From assembly GCA_944389085.1 (NCBI GenBank), contig CALXLB010000100.1, positions 1-42,143 of the forward strand: a stretch of DNA of 42,143 bases. The letters run 5' to 3'. Of this stretch, positions 22,015-30,045 are shown piece after piece (within the stretch, counting starts at the first letter, position 1; the number at the start of each line of letters is the position of its first letter). The notes below the pieces were generated by a model. It was not told the DNA's origin, searched no databases, and was given only the letters and a program-made list of their open reading frames with translations. Made by a program: the position numbers and the translations under genes. The stretch comes from an uncultured Spirochaetaceae bacterium. Its GTDB lineage: Bacteria; Spirochaetota; Spirochaetia; Sphaerochaetales; Sphaerochaetaceae.

Positions 22015-22854
22015 TCACGTAAGCTTGCTTCTGAGCCAGGAACTGAGAGATTCGATAGCAACAACAGCTACGAAAAGGGCGATAAGGATCATACCGACCC
22101 TTGGATACTCTCTCCAGCCGATTTTCTCATTGAGGATCAGACCCAATCCACCAGCACCTACATAACCAAGAATCGAGGCATAACGGACATTTCCTTCAAA
22201 GCAGAAAAGCACAGTTGAGAGAAAAGAAGGCAGTACCTGCGGCCAGACAGAGTAGCGGATTGCGGAAAGCTTGCCAATACCAAGTGCCTCCAGAGCTTCA
22301 TGTGCACCCATATCTACAGTCTCGATCTGCTCATAGAGAATCTTACCGCAATATGCGAATGTGAAGACCGCAATAGCGACTGTACCTGCAAATGTTCCCA
22401 AGCCGAAGATATAGGTCGCAATCAGAGCGACAACCAGTGTAGGAAGAGTTCTGACAACAGAGAAGAAGAATTTGAAGAATGCGGTCACTGCTCTATTTCT
22501 GATCAGATTACTGCTGGAAAGCACAGCAGCTGGAATACAAAGAAGCGCACCGATAACAGAACCAAGAAGACTCATCTTGATTGTATCCCAAAGTGGAGAC
22601 CAGACATCTTTCATATACGCCCAATCAGGAGGGAACATATCAAAGAGCATCACAAAGAAATAATTCAATCGTCCCAGAAGAGTTGTAATACTGAAGCCTG
22701 TGACCTCCCCTGAGACAATAACTGCTGCCAGCAGCAGAATAAGAACAAGAGGAAGCCTGGAATGGCGCTCATTGACAGTCTTACCATTTTCAAGTGTGTA
22801 TTTCCTAGGCTTGAAAATCCTGTCATAAAGTTTTGGAGTATCAGATTGCTTCAT
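22015..22854 (-). CDS. phnE: Phosphonate-type ABC transporter permease 1 (PhnE)
   Basis: 279 residues with about six membrane helices and the coupling segment HEALEALGIGKLSAIRYSVWPQVLPSF, followed by ILGYVGAGGLGLIL. The chosen ATG (MKQSDTPKLYD) overlaps the end of phnC by 14 bases with GGTGAG upstream, a layout that suggests translational coupling; MVRKT five codons earlier is possible. The two PhnE copies are diverged, so they are probably a functional heterodimer and not a recent duplication. Confidence 0.88.
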   Translation of the reverse strand: MKQSDTPKLYDRIFKPRKYTLENGKTVNERHSRLPLVLILLLAAVIVSGEVTGFSITTLLGRLNYFFVMLFDMFPPDWAYMKDVWSPLWDTIKMSLLGSVIGALLCIPAAVLSSSNLIRNRAVTAFFKFFFSVVRTLPTLVVALIATYIFGLGTFAGTVAIAVFTFAYCGKILYEQIETVDMGAHEALEALGIGKLSAIRYSVWPQVLPSFLSTVLFCFEGNVRYASILGYVGAGGLGLILNEKIGWREYPRVGMILIALFVAVVAIESLSSWLRSKLT

Positions 22855-23593
22855 CGTTTTTCTCACCATAAATTGATGCAAGAACAGTCTTATCGACAGC
22901 TGATGACGGACCATCAAACACCACCTGTCCCGCCCTTATACCGACAACTCTGTCGCAGTATTCCAGAGCCAGTTCGACGTGATGAATATTTATCAGAACA
23001 GTTATACCCATGTTCTTGTTAATATTCCTGAAGTCATCCATAACAACCTTAGCAGTGACAGGATCCAGTGCAGCTACCGGTTCATCTGCCAGTATTATCG
23101 ATGGGTTCTGTGCCAGAGTACGGGCAAGCGCAACTCTCTGCTGCTGTCCGCCTGAAAGCTGATCGACTCTGGTATATGCCTTTTCCAGGATACCGACTTT
23201 ATCAAGCGCCTCAAGTGCCTCAAGCCTCATCTTCTTCGGGAATATTCCCAGAACACGTCTCCAGAGAGGAAGATCAGGTACAAAAGCTGTAAGAACATTT
23301 CTTATTACAGTAGTACGTGTGACGAGATTGAAAGACTGGAAGATCATCCCTATCTTTCTTCTCAGTTTTCTAAGGCTTTTCCCAGTAAGCTTGCTGACAT
23401 CAGTACCATCCACTGTAAGCGTACCTGTTGAAATCGGATGCATCTTGTTGATTGCTCTGATCAGAGTCGACTTACCAGCACCAGAAAGCCCGATTACAGC
23501 CACAAACTCACCATCTTCTATTGTGAGATTCACATCCTTAAGCCCGACTGTTCCATTCGGGTATACCTTCGTCACATCTTTGAAAATTATCAT
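22841..23593 (-). CDS. phnC: Phosphonate-type ABC transporter ATP-binding protein (PhnC)
   Basis: 250 residues. Walker A is GLSGAGKST (~36-44), the Q-loop is IGMIFQSFNLV, the signature is QLSGGQQQRVALART, and Walker B is IILADEPVAALDP, with the H-loop in INIHHVELA. The NLVTRTTVIRNVL stretch after the Q-loop is characteristic of PhnC. It powers the two PhnE permeases. A strong hairpin lies between phnD and phnC, which would reduce expression of phnC and later genes relative to the binding protein. Confidence 0.92.
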   Translation of the reverse strand: MIIFKDVTKVYPNGTVGLKDVNLTIEDGEFVAVIGLSGAGKSTLIRAINKMHPISTGTLTVDGTDVSKLTGKSLRKLRRKIGMIFQSFNLVTRTTVIRNVLTAFVPDLPLWRRVLGIFPKKMRLEALEALDKVGILEKAYTRVDQLSGGQQQRVALARTLAQNPSIILADEPVAALDPVTAKVVMDDFRNINKNMGITVLINIHHVELALEYCDRVVGIRAGQVVFDGPSSAVDKTVLASIYGEKNDEAI

Positions 23594-23609
23594 CTTCCAC
23601 CATCCGGAA

Positions 23610-23634
23610 AAGGAGAGGGAAAAACCCTCTCCTT
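23610..23634 (-). terminator. Intra-operon attenuating hairpin between phnD and phnC
   Basis: On the minus strand AAGGAGAGGG-TTTTT-CCCTCTCCTT is a 10-bp perfect stem followed by TTCC. It starts 7 bases after the phnD stop. The U-tract is short, so it probably attenuates or stabilises the phnD mRNA rather than stopping all transcription. Confidence 0.65.
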
Positions 23635-23641
23635 CGAACCT

Positions 23642-24685
23642 TTATACTCCTGTATTCCTCATAATCTCCTGAGCGACTCTCTCATTGTCATAATCAGAAG
23701 AGACTGCCGGGAGATAGCCTGTATGGCTGTAGATCGCAATAACAGCCTTTCCTTCCTCTGTCTTATTCAGATTCATGAATGCTGTCTGCAGAGCTTCTAC
23801 AAACTCCGGTGTAATAGTCTTGCTTGTCTTGGAAACACAGACCGTATCATTGTAAATCATCGGAGTAACGCCAATCAGGTCCGTCTCACTCCAGATATCT
23901 GCAGTGCGTCCGAATGTAGATGTCCAATCATCCTCATAGTCTCTTCTTGCATCTGCGAAAGTACAGAGTACATCAACCTGTCCGGAAGCAAGACGAGCAA
24001 ATGCTGATGGATATGAATCAACCTGGACAGTATGCTGCAGATCTCCAATAGTCTTTCCATCATAATTATTCATGAGCCAGATTGTCGGATAGACATAACC
24101 AGCAGAGCTTGTCGAGCTCATGACAGCCCAGTTAGCGCTGTTGAGATCATCCCATGTAAGAGCCTCGCCTGCATTGACTTTTGCTGTCAGCTCCTGTCCC
24201 TTTGCAGAAGGACCTGCAATGATAAGAGCACGGTATCCTACAGCCTGATCCTGGCTTGCTGTAATAGGCTCATTGTTATTCCAGTCTCTTGGATCATCGC
24301 TATCGACTGAAAGTCCATCACGCGTTGCTGTAAGAATGACATCGCAGCCATCTTCATAGAGAATGTATGTATTAGCAGGCATACCCACTGCAATATCAGC
24401 AGTTCCAGCGGAAAGTGCGATTCCAACAGCCTCATAGTTCGTTCCGACTGAAATGGTGACCTTCTCAACATCATATCCAAGTGTTGCAAGTTCCTCTGTC
24501 AGCAGGTTCTTCAGTGGCTCTGTGACCATAATGATCTCGCTTGGCTCGCGGGAAGGAACATACATGATTCTGAGCTCAGGAATGATTGTGTTTCCTGATT
24601 CCGACACAGCAGCCTCCTGACTGCCCTGTGCAAACAGGCTGAGCGACATAAGCGCAACAGCAACGACCAGTAAAGCCTTCTTCAT
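23642..24685 (-). CDS. phnD: PhnD-like periplasmic binding protein
   Basis: 347 residues. The signal peptide is MKKALLVVAVALMSLSLFAQG, ending in the spirochaetal GSQEA style with no lipobox Cys, so the mature protein may be free in the periplasm. The mature part belongs to the phosphonate/phosphite (PhnD/PtxB) binding family: IMYVPSREPSEI, LSAGTADIAVGMPANTYILY, SSTSSAGYVYPTIWLM and SGQVDVLCTFADARRDYEDD. Homologues bind phosphonates, phosphite, hypophosphite or related oxyanions; which one here is unknown. An AAGGAG site precedes the ATG. It lies 31 bp after the LacI-family gene. Confidence 0.85.
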   Translation of the reverse strand: MKKALLVVAVALMSLSLFAQGSQEAAVSESGNTIIPELRIMYVPSREPSEIIMVTEPLKNLLTEELATLGYDVEKVTISVGTNYEAVGIALSAGTADIAVGMPANTYILYEDGCDVILTATRDGLSVDSDDPRDWNNNEPITASQDQAVGYRALIIAGPSAKGQELTAKVNAGEALTWDDLNSANWAVMSSTSSAGYVYPTIWLMNNYDGKTIGDLQHTVQVDSYPSAFARLASGQVDVLCTFADARRDYEDDWTSTFGRTADIWSETDLIGVTPMIYNDTVCVSKTSKTITPEFVEALQTAFMNLNKTEEGKAVIAIYSHTGYLPAVSSDYDNERVAQEIMRNTGV

Positions 24686-24716
24686 TTGGATCTCCTTGCT
24701 TCCATGAAGCTGTTAT

Positions 24717-25619
24717 TTAGTAAAGGCAAGCCGGACAGAATACCCTGAAGCTCTGTTCTCTTTCACCTTTTACTTTCTCTGTCAGAAGTCTGAACGCGGT
24801 ACGCCAGACATCAAGCGTGAATATCCTCAGCTCTGTTCCATGGGATACAGCAGATGGGAAGAAATTATTATATGTGACCGTCTCCACAGCCACGCCTCTC
24901 TCTTCCAGAGCTCTGAACACACCTTCTGCTGTATCTGGATCAGAGATGAATATACCATCTGGCAATGTAGCCATATCCATTACCATACGATAACCTGATT
25001 CGCTACTCATCTGCCCAATACTGAACCATTTTTCATTAAACAAGCTGTTATCTGAAAGAAGTTTCCTGAATTCTTCCATACGGCGCACACCTATGACAGA
25101 AGCTGTGCGATGGAATACGCCCCCGACATATCCTATATTCCTTATACCCTTGGAAAGAAAATAGTCGAGGACCTGTTTCTCTGCATTGCTGTAATCAATC
25201 ATGATGGAGTCATAGGAGTATTCAAGGCCGAGGTTATTGATGAACAAAAGCTCTTTTGCGATGTTTTTGAAATAAGAAATCTCCTCTGCTGTGAATTCTC
25301 CAAGAGCTATCAGCGCATCTGTGCATTTTCCTCCGGCAGAAAGCGAAAGAGCAATCCCTGCTTCTGCCGCAATCGGCTGCAAATACTCCAGAAGCCTTTC
25401 TTCAAAACCAGGTTTATCAACAGGAGCAAGCACAAGCGAGACCTGCAAGGGATGAGCTTTCCTCTGTCTGGGGGTCTTATACCCGATTCTTGCTGCTTCT
25501 GCCTCCACACTTCTGCGTACAGCCATCGTTACAGAAAGAGATGGGTCGCAATTGAGAATCCTAGAAACTGCAGCTTCGCTGACACCGCACTTTTCAGCGA
25601 TATCTCTGATTCCAGCCAT
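24717..25619 (-). CDS. LacI-family transcriptional regulator, first gene of the phn-like operon
   Basis: 300 residues. The HTH is MAGIRDIAEKCGVSEAAVSRIL, followed by a hinge helix region (VRRSVEAEAARIGYKTP) and a periplasmic-binding-protein-like effector domain (GIRNIGYVGG, SESGYRMVMDM, PDGIFISDPDTAEGVFRAL). The ATG has a GGGAGG site 4 bases upstream; the ATG four codons earlier overlaps it. LacI regulators usually sense sugars, so control of a PhnD-type operon hints at a sugar-phosphate-like substrate rather than simple phosphonate. It probably autoregulates through the repeats upstream of its -35. Confidence 0.85.
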   Translation of the reverse strand: MAGIRDIAEKCGVSEAAVSRILNCDPSLSVTMAVRRSVEAEAARIGYKTPRQRKAHPLQVSLVLAPVDKPGFEERLLEYLQPIAAEAGIALSLSAGGKCTDALIALGEFTAEEISYFKNIAKELLFINNLGLEYSYDSIMIDYSNAEKQVLDYFLSKGIRNIGYVGGVFHRTASVIGVRRMEEFRKLLSDNSLFNEKWFSIGQMSSESGYRMVMDMATLPDGIFISDPDTAEGVFRALEERGVAVETVTYNNFFPSAVSHGTELRIFTLDVWRTAFRLLTEKVKGEREQSFRVFCPACLY

Positions 25620-25634
25620 TCTGCCTCCCATCTC

Positions 25635-25664
25635 ATTAGACTATGGATAAAATATGAGAGTCAA
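25635..25664 (-). promoter_or_regulatory. Promoter of the LacI/phn operon
   Basis: On the minus strand TTGACT-18-TCTAAT ends 15 bp before the LacI-family ATG. Confidence 0.5.
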
Positions 25665-25666
25665 CC

Positions 25667-25689
25667 ATTTTAGTAAATTTCAGTAAATT
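25667..25689. promoter_or_regulatory. Tandem AGTAAATT elements, operator candidate
   Basis: ATTTTAGTAAATTTCAGTAAA contains two AGTAAATT copies 11 bp apart (one helical turn), directly upstream of the operon's -35 and between two divergent genes. The 11-mer ATTTTAGTAAA is the exact inverse of a stretch in the dyad at 3989-4009. Confidence 0.35.
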
Positions 25690-25701
25690 ATTAACAAGGC
25701 A

Positions 25702-25730
25702 TTAACACTTTTTTTACAGAGAAGTAGAAC
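25702..25730 (+). promoter_or_regulatory. Promoter of the orphan ABC ATPase gene
   Basis: TTAACA-17-TAGAAC lies 30-58 bp upstream of the ATG at 25760, in the shared divergent spacer. Confidence 0.4.
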
Positions 25731-25759
25731 TACACCTGTGATTGGATTATCATCGAAGC

Positions 25760-26536
25760 ATGGAAGCTTTCAGCATCGAGCATGCAGATGTCAGACGGGA
25801 CGGTAAATATATACTCTCCGACGTCTCTGTAAAAGCAGAAATCGGAGAGCGTCTTGCTATTATCGGACCGAACGGAGCAGGAAAATCCACGCTTGTCGAT
25901 GTCATCGACCGGCGTATTCATCCGCTGGCAACTGACCGGTATAAATCATCTCTTTTCGGAGAGGAAAGATGGATTATCTCTGAGTTGAGGAAAAAAATCG
26001 GGCATGTCTCTCCTGGACAGGATGATTTCTTCCGTACGACTTATACAGCCCGTGAGATTGTAGCCTCCGGTTTGCATGCTTCTCTTGGTTTTGACTTCCA
26101 TCATGAAATAGATCCGATGGATTGGGAAAAAGCCGACAGAGAGCTGGAAAAGGTTTCTATGCTGGACAAGAAAGACAGGACGATGAATACGCTTTCTACT
26201 GGGGAGATGCGAAGAGTCCTTCTTGCGAGAGCTGCAATCACAGAACCATCCATATTGCTTCTTGATGAAGCTGCATCAGGCTTGGATTTCCCGTCGCGGG
26301 CTGATCTGAGGACAACCATTTCAAACTACGCGACAACCAACAGGACTATCGTAATGGTGACTCATGAACTTTCCGAAATCATCCAGACAATAGACAGAAT
26401 CATACTGATGAAAGACGGTAAGATCGTAATGGAAGGAAGCAAGGAAGAGACCCTGAAAGAAGATATACTCTCTGATCTTTATTCAAGAAAAGTACATATT
26501 GCGGAAGCAGATGGTATTTATACGGCATTCTGCTGA
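25760..26536 (+). CDS. Orphan ABC-type ATP-binding protein (YlmA/ModF-like)
   Basis: 258 residues with one nucleotide-binding domain: Walker A GPNGAGKST, signature NTLSTGEMRRVLLARA, Walker B ILLLDEAASGLDF, H-loop MVTHELSEI. The signature begins LSTGE rather than LSGGQ, as in YlmA/PhrA-type and siderophore-related ATPases. No permease or binding protein is next to it, so it either serves a transporter elsewhere or has a non-transport role. The ATG at 25760 lacks a good ribosome-binding site; a TTG six codons upstream is less likely. The following oxidoreductase begins 12 bp after its stop, implying an operon. Confidence 0.75.
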   Translation: MEAFSIEHADVRRDGKYILSDVSVKAEIGERLAIIGPNGAGKSTLVDVIDRRIHPLATDRYKSSLFGEERWIISELRKKIGHVSPGQDDFFRTTYTAREIVASGLHASLGFDFHHEIDPMDWEKADRELEKVSMLDKKDRTMNTLSTGEMRRVLLARAAITEPSILLLDEAASGLDFPSRADLRTTISNYATTNRTIVMVTHELSEIIQTIDRIILMKDGKIVMEGSKEETLKEDILSDLYSRKVHIAEADGIYTAFC

Positions 26537-26548
26537 TGGAGGAGAAAA

Positions 26549-27712
26549 ATGCACAATATAGCAATCATAGGAACTGGCGGAATCGGAAAAACACATCTGA
26601 GTGCCTTTCTCAATGATGACCGCTGCCGGATTAAGGCACTTTGTTCTCGTACATTGTCAAAATGTACATCTCTTGCCTCTTCTCTGGGAGAAAAAGGGAA
26701 GGATATCACCATTACGGATGACTGGCATACTCTTCTTGACAGAGATGATATCGATATCGTCTCAATTGCTCTTCCTCCCGCCCTGCATGAAGAAGTCACA
26801 TCAGCATTCCTCAGAAGCGGAAAACATGTGCTTCTCGAAAAGCCGATGGCACTAACACTCGAAGAAGAAGACAGAATGATCAAAGCAAGGGATGAAAGCG
26901 GAAAGAAACTCGGGATTATCTTCCAGAATAGATACTATACTGCTATCCAGAGAGCAAAAAAGATGCTTCTTGATGGCTGTTTCGGCAGGATTCTCTCCGT
27001 TGATGTCACATCACATTGGTTCCGGGGCGCTAATTACCATAATCTGTATTGGAGGGGAACATGGAGAAGCGAAGGCGGTGGTTGCCTGACAAGCCAGGGA
27101 GTGCATCAGGTTGATATGCTTCTTTGGTTCATGGGCACCCTTCCCTCATCTATCTATGCCATCATGGACAACAGAAAGCACACAAACAGCGAAACGGAAG
27201 ATATGGGAATGGCTGTAATGCGTTTTCCATCTGCATTAGGCTCCTTCACATCCTCTCTTTGTGACATGGATGAATTCCAGGGCTTCAGATTCCAGTGCGA
27301 GAAAGCAGCTTTCACGCTTCCTCAATGGAGTGTCAGTGTCAAAAAACCACAGCCAAATGGATATCCAGAGGAGGATAAGGAAGCAGAAGAAGAGCTGATG
27401 CGGATCTTCTCTTCCATACCGGCAGAAGACAAAGAAGGCCATGATGCGGCTGTATCGCTCTTCATCGATGCCGTAGAGAATGGAACAGAGCCAGATGCGA
27501 CAGCAGAAGACGGCAGAAGGGCAACAGAATTCATCGATGCCTTCTATCTTTCTGCAGCAACAGGAAGAGAAGTAAAACTACCCCTGACGGCAAAGGATGA
27601 AGTGTATACGACAGATGGCCTTGTCAGTACTATGCCGAAATTCTTCAGCAAAAGCATAAGCACTGAAAGCCAGGAAGGCACTATGACACTTGGCAGTGCA
27701 AGCAGAAAATAA
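26549..27712 (+). CDS. Gfo/Idh/MocA-family NAD(P)-dependent oxidoreductase
   Basis: 387 residues. The N-terminal Rossmann fold starts NIAIIGTGGIGKTHLSAF, followed by the family hallmark VLLEKPMALT (the EKP lysine is catalytic). The C-terminal beta-sheet domain has GGGCLTSQGVHQVDMLLWFMG, the segment carrying the conserved DxxxH-like pair. Members oxidise or reduce sugars, inositols and related polyols. A GGAGGAG site is 5 bases before the ATG. It is coupled to the ABC ATPase gene; the substrate is unknown. Confidence 0.85.
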   Translation: MHNIAIIGTGGIGKTHLSAFLNDDRCRIKALCSRTLSKCTSLASSLGEKGKDITITDDWHTLLDRDDIDIVSIALPPALHEEVTSAFLRSGKHVLLEKPMALTLEEEDRMIKARDESGKKLGIIFQNRYYTAIQRAKKMLLDGCFGRILSVDVTSHWFRGANYHNLYWRGTWRSEGGGCLTSQGVHQVDMLLWFMGTLPSSIYAIMDNRKHTNSETEDMGMAVMRFPSALGSFTSSLCDMDEFQGFRFQCEKAAFTLPQWSVSVKKPQPNGYPEEDKEAEEELMRIFSSIPAEDKEGHDAAVSLFIDAVENGTEPDATAEDGRRATEFIDAFYLSAATGREVKLPLTAKDEVYTTDGLVSTMPKFFSKSISTESQEGTMTLGSASRK

Positions 27713-27764
27713 GCATTTCCCCGTTTGTTCTCAGTTTGAGATATAATCAAAGGAGGAGGACACT

Positions 27765-28316
27765 ATGCGTGCCAATATCATAATCCACTCCATTTCAGGG
27801 AACCTTTATCTGATAGCAGACACTTTTGCTGAAAAACTGAAAGCCCGGGGTATGGATGCGCGGATTTACTGCGTATCCGATCCCGACCTGCATCTTGCGG
27901 CAAATGAAAGAACAGAAGTGATTGAATACTATGAGGAAATAACCGCATTGCCGGAAGCAACTCCTGAGAAACTCAGTTCTGCGGATCTGATTATTATCGG
28001 AACACCATCACGGTTCGGCATGCCAACAGCTGAAATGAAGGCTTTTCTGGATTCCACATGGAATCAGTTCCTCAGATCCTCGCTTGAAGGGAAGAAATTC
28101 TATGCTTACGCTTCTACGACAATCGACGAAAACGATGGCCTGAGAGCTGTCTCCGGCCTCTACAGATGGGCAGAGATGATGAAGCTCTCCCCTGTTCCAT
28201 TTGAACCGTATATCCATCTCGAAAATGAGATGATGCCGCAACGGCCATCCGACAGCATAGATATAATCGCTGAAAAGCTTGCAGAAATGGCTTCGCTGCC
28301 GGACTTAGGACTTTGA
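27765..28316 (+). CDS. Flavodoxin-fold protein, WrbA-like
   Basis: 183 residues. The FMN phosphate loop is IHSISGNLYLIA (S-x-S-G-N), and the WrbA-like segment IIIGTPSRFGMPTAEMKAFLDSTW is diagnostic of the NAD(P)H:quinone oxidoreductase WrbA group. The later LEGKKFYAYASTTIDENDG corresponds to the second flavin loop. It is probably a cytosolic FMN protein involved in two-electron quinone reduction. A very strong AAAGGAGGAGG site precedes the ATG, and TATAAT lies at 27743-27748. Its 3' end overlaps the convergent ParB-like gene by 12 bases. Confidence 0.75.
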   Translation: MRANIIIHSISGNLYLIADTFAEKLKARGMDARIYCVSDPDLHLAANERTEVIEYYEEITALPEATPEKLSSADLIIIGTPSRFGMPTAEMKAFLDSTWNQFLRSSLEGKKFYAYASTTIDENDGLRAVSGLYRWAEMMKLSPVPFEPYIHLENEMMPQRPSDSIDIIAEKLAEMASLPDLGL

Positions 28317-29216
28317 CAGCTTCTTCAGATAATAAGACATATAGCGTTCAAGGCGGTGGAAGACATCCTTCCCCCGCTCTTTTCCTGCTTTACGGACAGC
28401 TTCCGCTGCACTCATGTTATTATTGCCCTGCTCTTTCTTATACTCATCCCAGCGTCTGACAATCCACATATACATGTCACCTTCAGACTGGCCGGGAAAA
28501 GCAGCAAGCAGATGCTCTGCCCTGATTTCCTGGACTATCGGGGAATAAACATTCTCATACCAGCTTCTTGCGGCTTCCTCGAAAGAGATCTCATGGTCGA
28601 CATCCTGATTTATATAATACTTATGAACAAGAATATGATTCACCATCTCCGGATATGACCCAGGAGTCGTGAATACGATATCGCCCATTGGAAGATATGA
28701 TGGCTTATACTGAGCGATAAACATATTTCTTTCATAGTCGACGACCTTATCCTTCAATTCCTTCATCGACATGCCAGGGTGAATAGGAATCTCCGTATCA
28801 AGCTCAACAACCTCCGCATCGATGAATTCAACACCCTGGGATTTTGCAACGGAAACCCTGTGATTACCATCCCGTACAAAATAATACCCCCCAAGACTGT
28901 ACACGGAAATCGGCGGAAGGATCACATCATTCATCAAAGCAGAATCTATACTGCACCATCTGTTCCGCAACATCTCTCTCTTCGGGAAAAAGGCAGAAGA
29001 GAAATCATGGTAGCGGCCTTCCGATCCGATGATTTTCTTCACAGGAATAGTACGCATACCAAGATATGTCTCAGATTTCGGCTTGATGATGGATGTTACT
29101 TCATACAGTGACATCAGCTCATTGTTCTTCCATGTTAAAGCCGAAAGAAGGCCCTGAAACTTAGCTTTACGCTTAGCCCGCGAAAAATCTTCCAAAGCGG
29201 TTGAATCAATTGCCAT
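28305..29216 (-). CDS. ParB-like (ParB N-terminal/sulfiredoxin-fold) protein of unknown role
   Basis: 303 residues. The recognisable core is LPPISVYSLGGYYFVRDGNHRVSVAKSQGVEFIDAEVVEL, which matches the ParB/Srx nucleotide-binding fold (xDGNHRxxxA). There is no classical ParB HTH and no ParA gene next to it, so chromosome partitioning is not supported. The remainder is helical and charged and I do not recognise it. The ATG overlaps the end of the upstream metallophosphoesterase gene by 11 bases with AGGAAAGAG in front, so the two are translationally coupled. Confidence 0.6.
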   Translation of the reverse strand: MAIDSTALEDFSRAKRKAKFQGLLSALTWKNNELMSLYEVTSIIKPKSETYLGMRTIPVKKIIGSEGRYHDFSSAFFPKREMLRNRWCSIDSALMNDVILPPISVYSLGGYYFVRDGNHRVSVAKSQGVEFIDAEVVELDTEIPIHPGMSMKELKDKVVDYERNMFIAQYKPSYLPMGDIVFTTPGSYPEMVNHILVHKYYINQDVDHEISFEEAARSWYENVYSPIVQEIRAEHLLAAFPGQSEGDMYMWIVRRWDEYKKEQGNNNMSAAEAVRKAGKERGKDVFHRLERYMSYYLKKLSKS

Positions 29217-29901
29217 AGCTCTTTCCTAAAGTATCATCCTCAAGGATGTAATTCTTGTAGATATTGATTACTTTCGTATCGCAGTACTCAGAAAGGCGCG
29301 GTGCGTTGATATCATCAAGATGCACGTGCCCATGCAGAAGATACTTCGGCCTGTATTTTTCCATGAACTGCAGAAAGCATTCAAACCCTTTATGACAGAG
29401 ATCCACACCATCGCCCATACCACGAGGAGGTGCATGAGTAATGAGGATATCAACAGCTCGTCCATATCGCTTTTTGTTATACATAAGACGAGGAACAAGC
29501 TTATTGATTCTCCTTTGCATCTGTTTTTCCGTATACTGGCTATCGCCATAGTTATAAAGCATGGAACCGCCAAGTCCCATGATGATGAGATCATGCTGCT
29601 TATCGTAGACACACTTGCCATCCACAAAGCAACCTCCGAAAAGAGGCATCGAACCATGTGGCGAAGATGGCAAATACACATCTAATCCAGAAGACCGGCG
29701 CATCATACGGCCGAATTCCTCAAGATTATGATTACCATAGACATACCAGACATCCTTACGGAGCATCGTCTGGATATAATCATAATACCTGAGCGGAAGA
29801 TCCCCTGCAGAGATGACGAAATCCACATCCCTGTAAAGATCAGGGGCAACAGATGAATAAATCAAAGTATCTGTTGTATCCGATACGCAGAGAATCTTCA
29901 T
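29206..29901 (-). CDS. Metallophosphoesterase with altered first motif
   Basis: 231 residues of the calcineurin-like phosphoesterase fold. Motifs: CVSDTTD at the N terminus (the usual DxH reads D-T-T), SAGDLP (GD), YVYGNHNLEE (GNH), ILITHAPP and LLHGHVHLDD (GHxH). Loss of the first-motif His alters one metal ligand, yet the rest is intact, so activity or metal preference may differ. Substrate unknown; cytosolic. A possible promoter TTCACA-16-TAATAA lies just upstream. It is operonic with the ParB-like gene. Confidence 0.75.
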   Translation of the reverse strand: MKILCVSDTTDTLIYSSVAPDLYRDVDFVISAGDLPLRYYDYIQTMLRKDVWYVYGNHNLEEFGRMMRRSSGLDVYLPSSPHGSMPLFGGCFVDGKCVYDKQHDLIIMGLGGSMLYNYGDSQYTEKQMQRRINKLVPRLMYNKKRYGRAVDILITHAPPRGMGDGVDLCHKGFECFLQFMEKYRPKYLLHGHVHLDDINAPRLSEYCDTKVINIYKNYILEDDTLGKSYGN

Positions 29902-30045
29902 AATCAGCTACATTATTATGAAGTATTCCCCTTTTGTGAAGCAGGAATCAATTTTTCTCCATGACTAATGAGAGCCGCATCCATGTCCAGAAGTACCTTG
30001 CCTCTTCCTTCTTCAGGACTTTAGATTTCAGCGCCATTAAAAGCG

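Noticed and set aside
28305-29216. Chromosome-partitioning ParB.
   Set aside because: Only the ParB/Srx nucleotide fold is visible; there is no HTH, no ParA gene and no parS-like repeat nearby.
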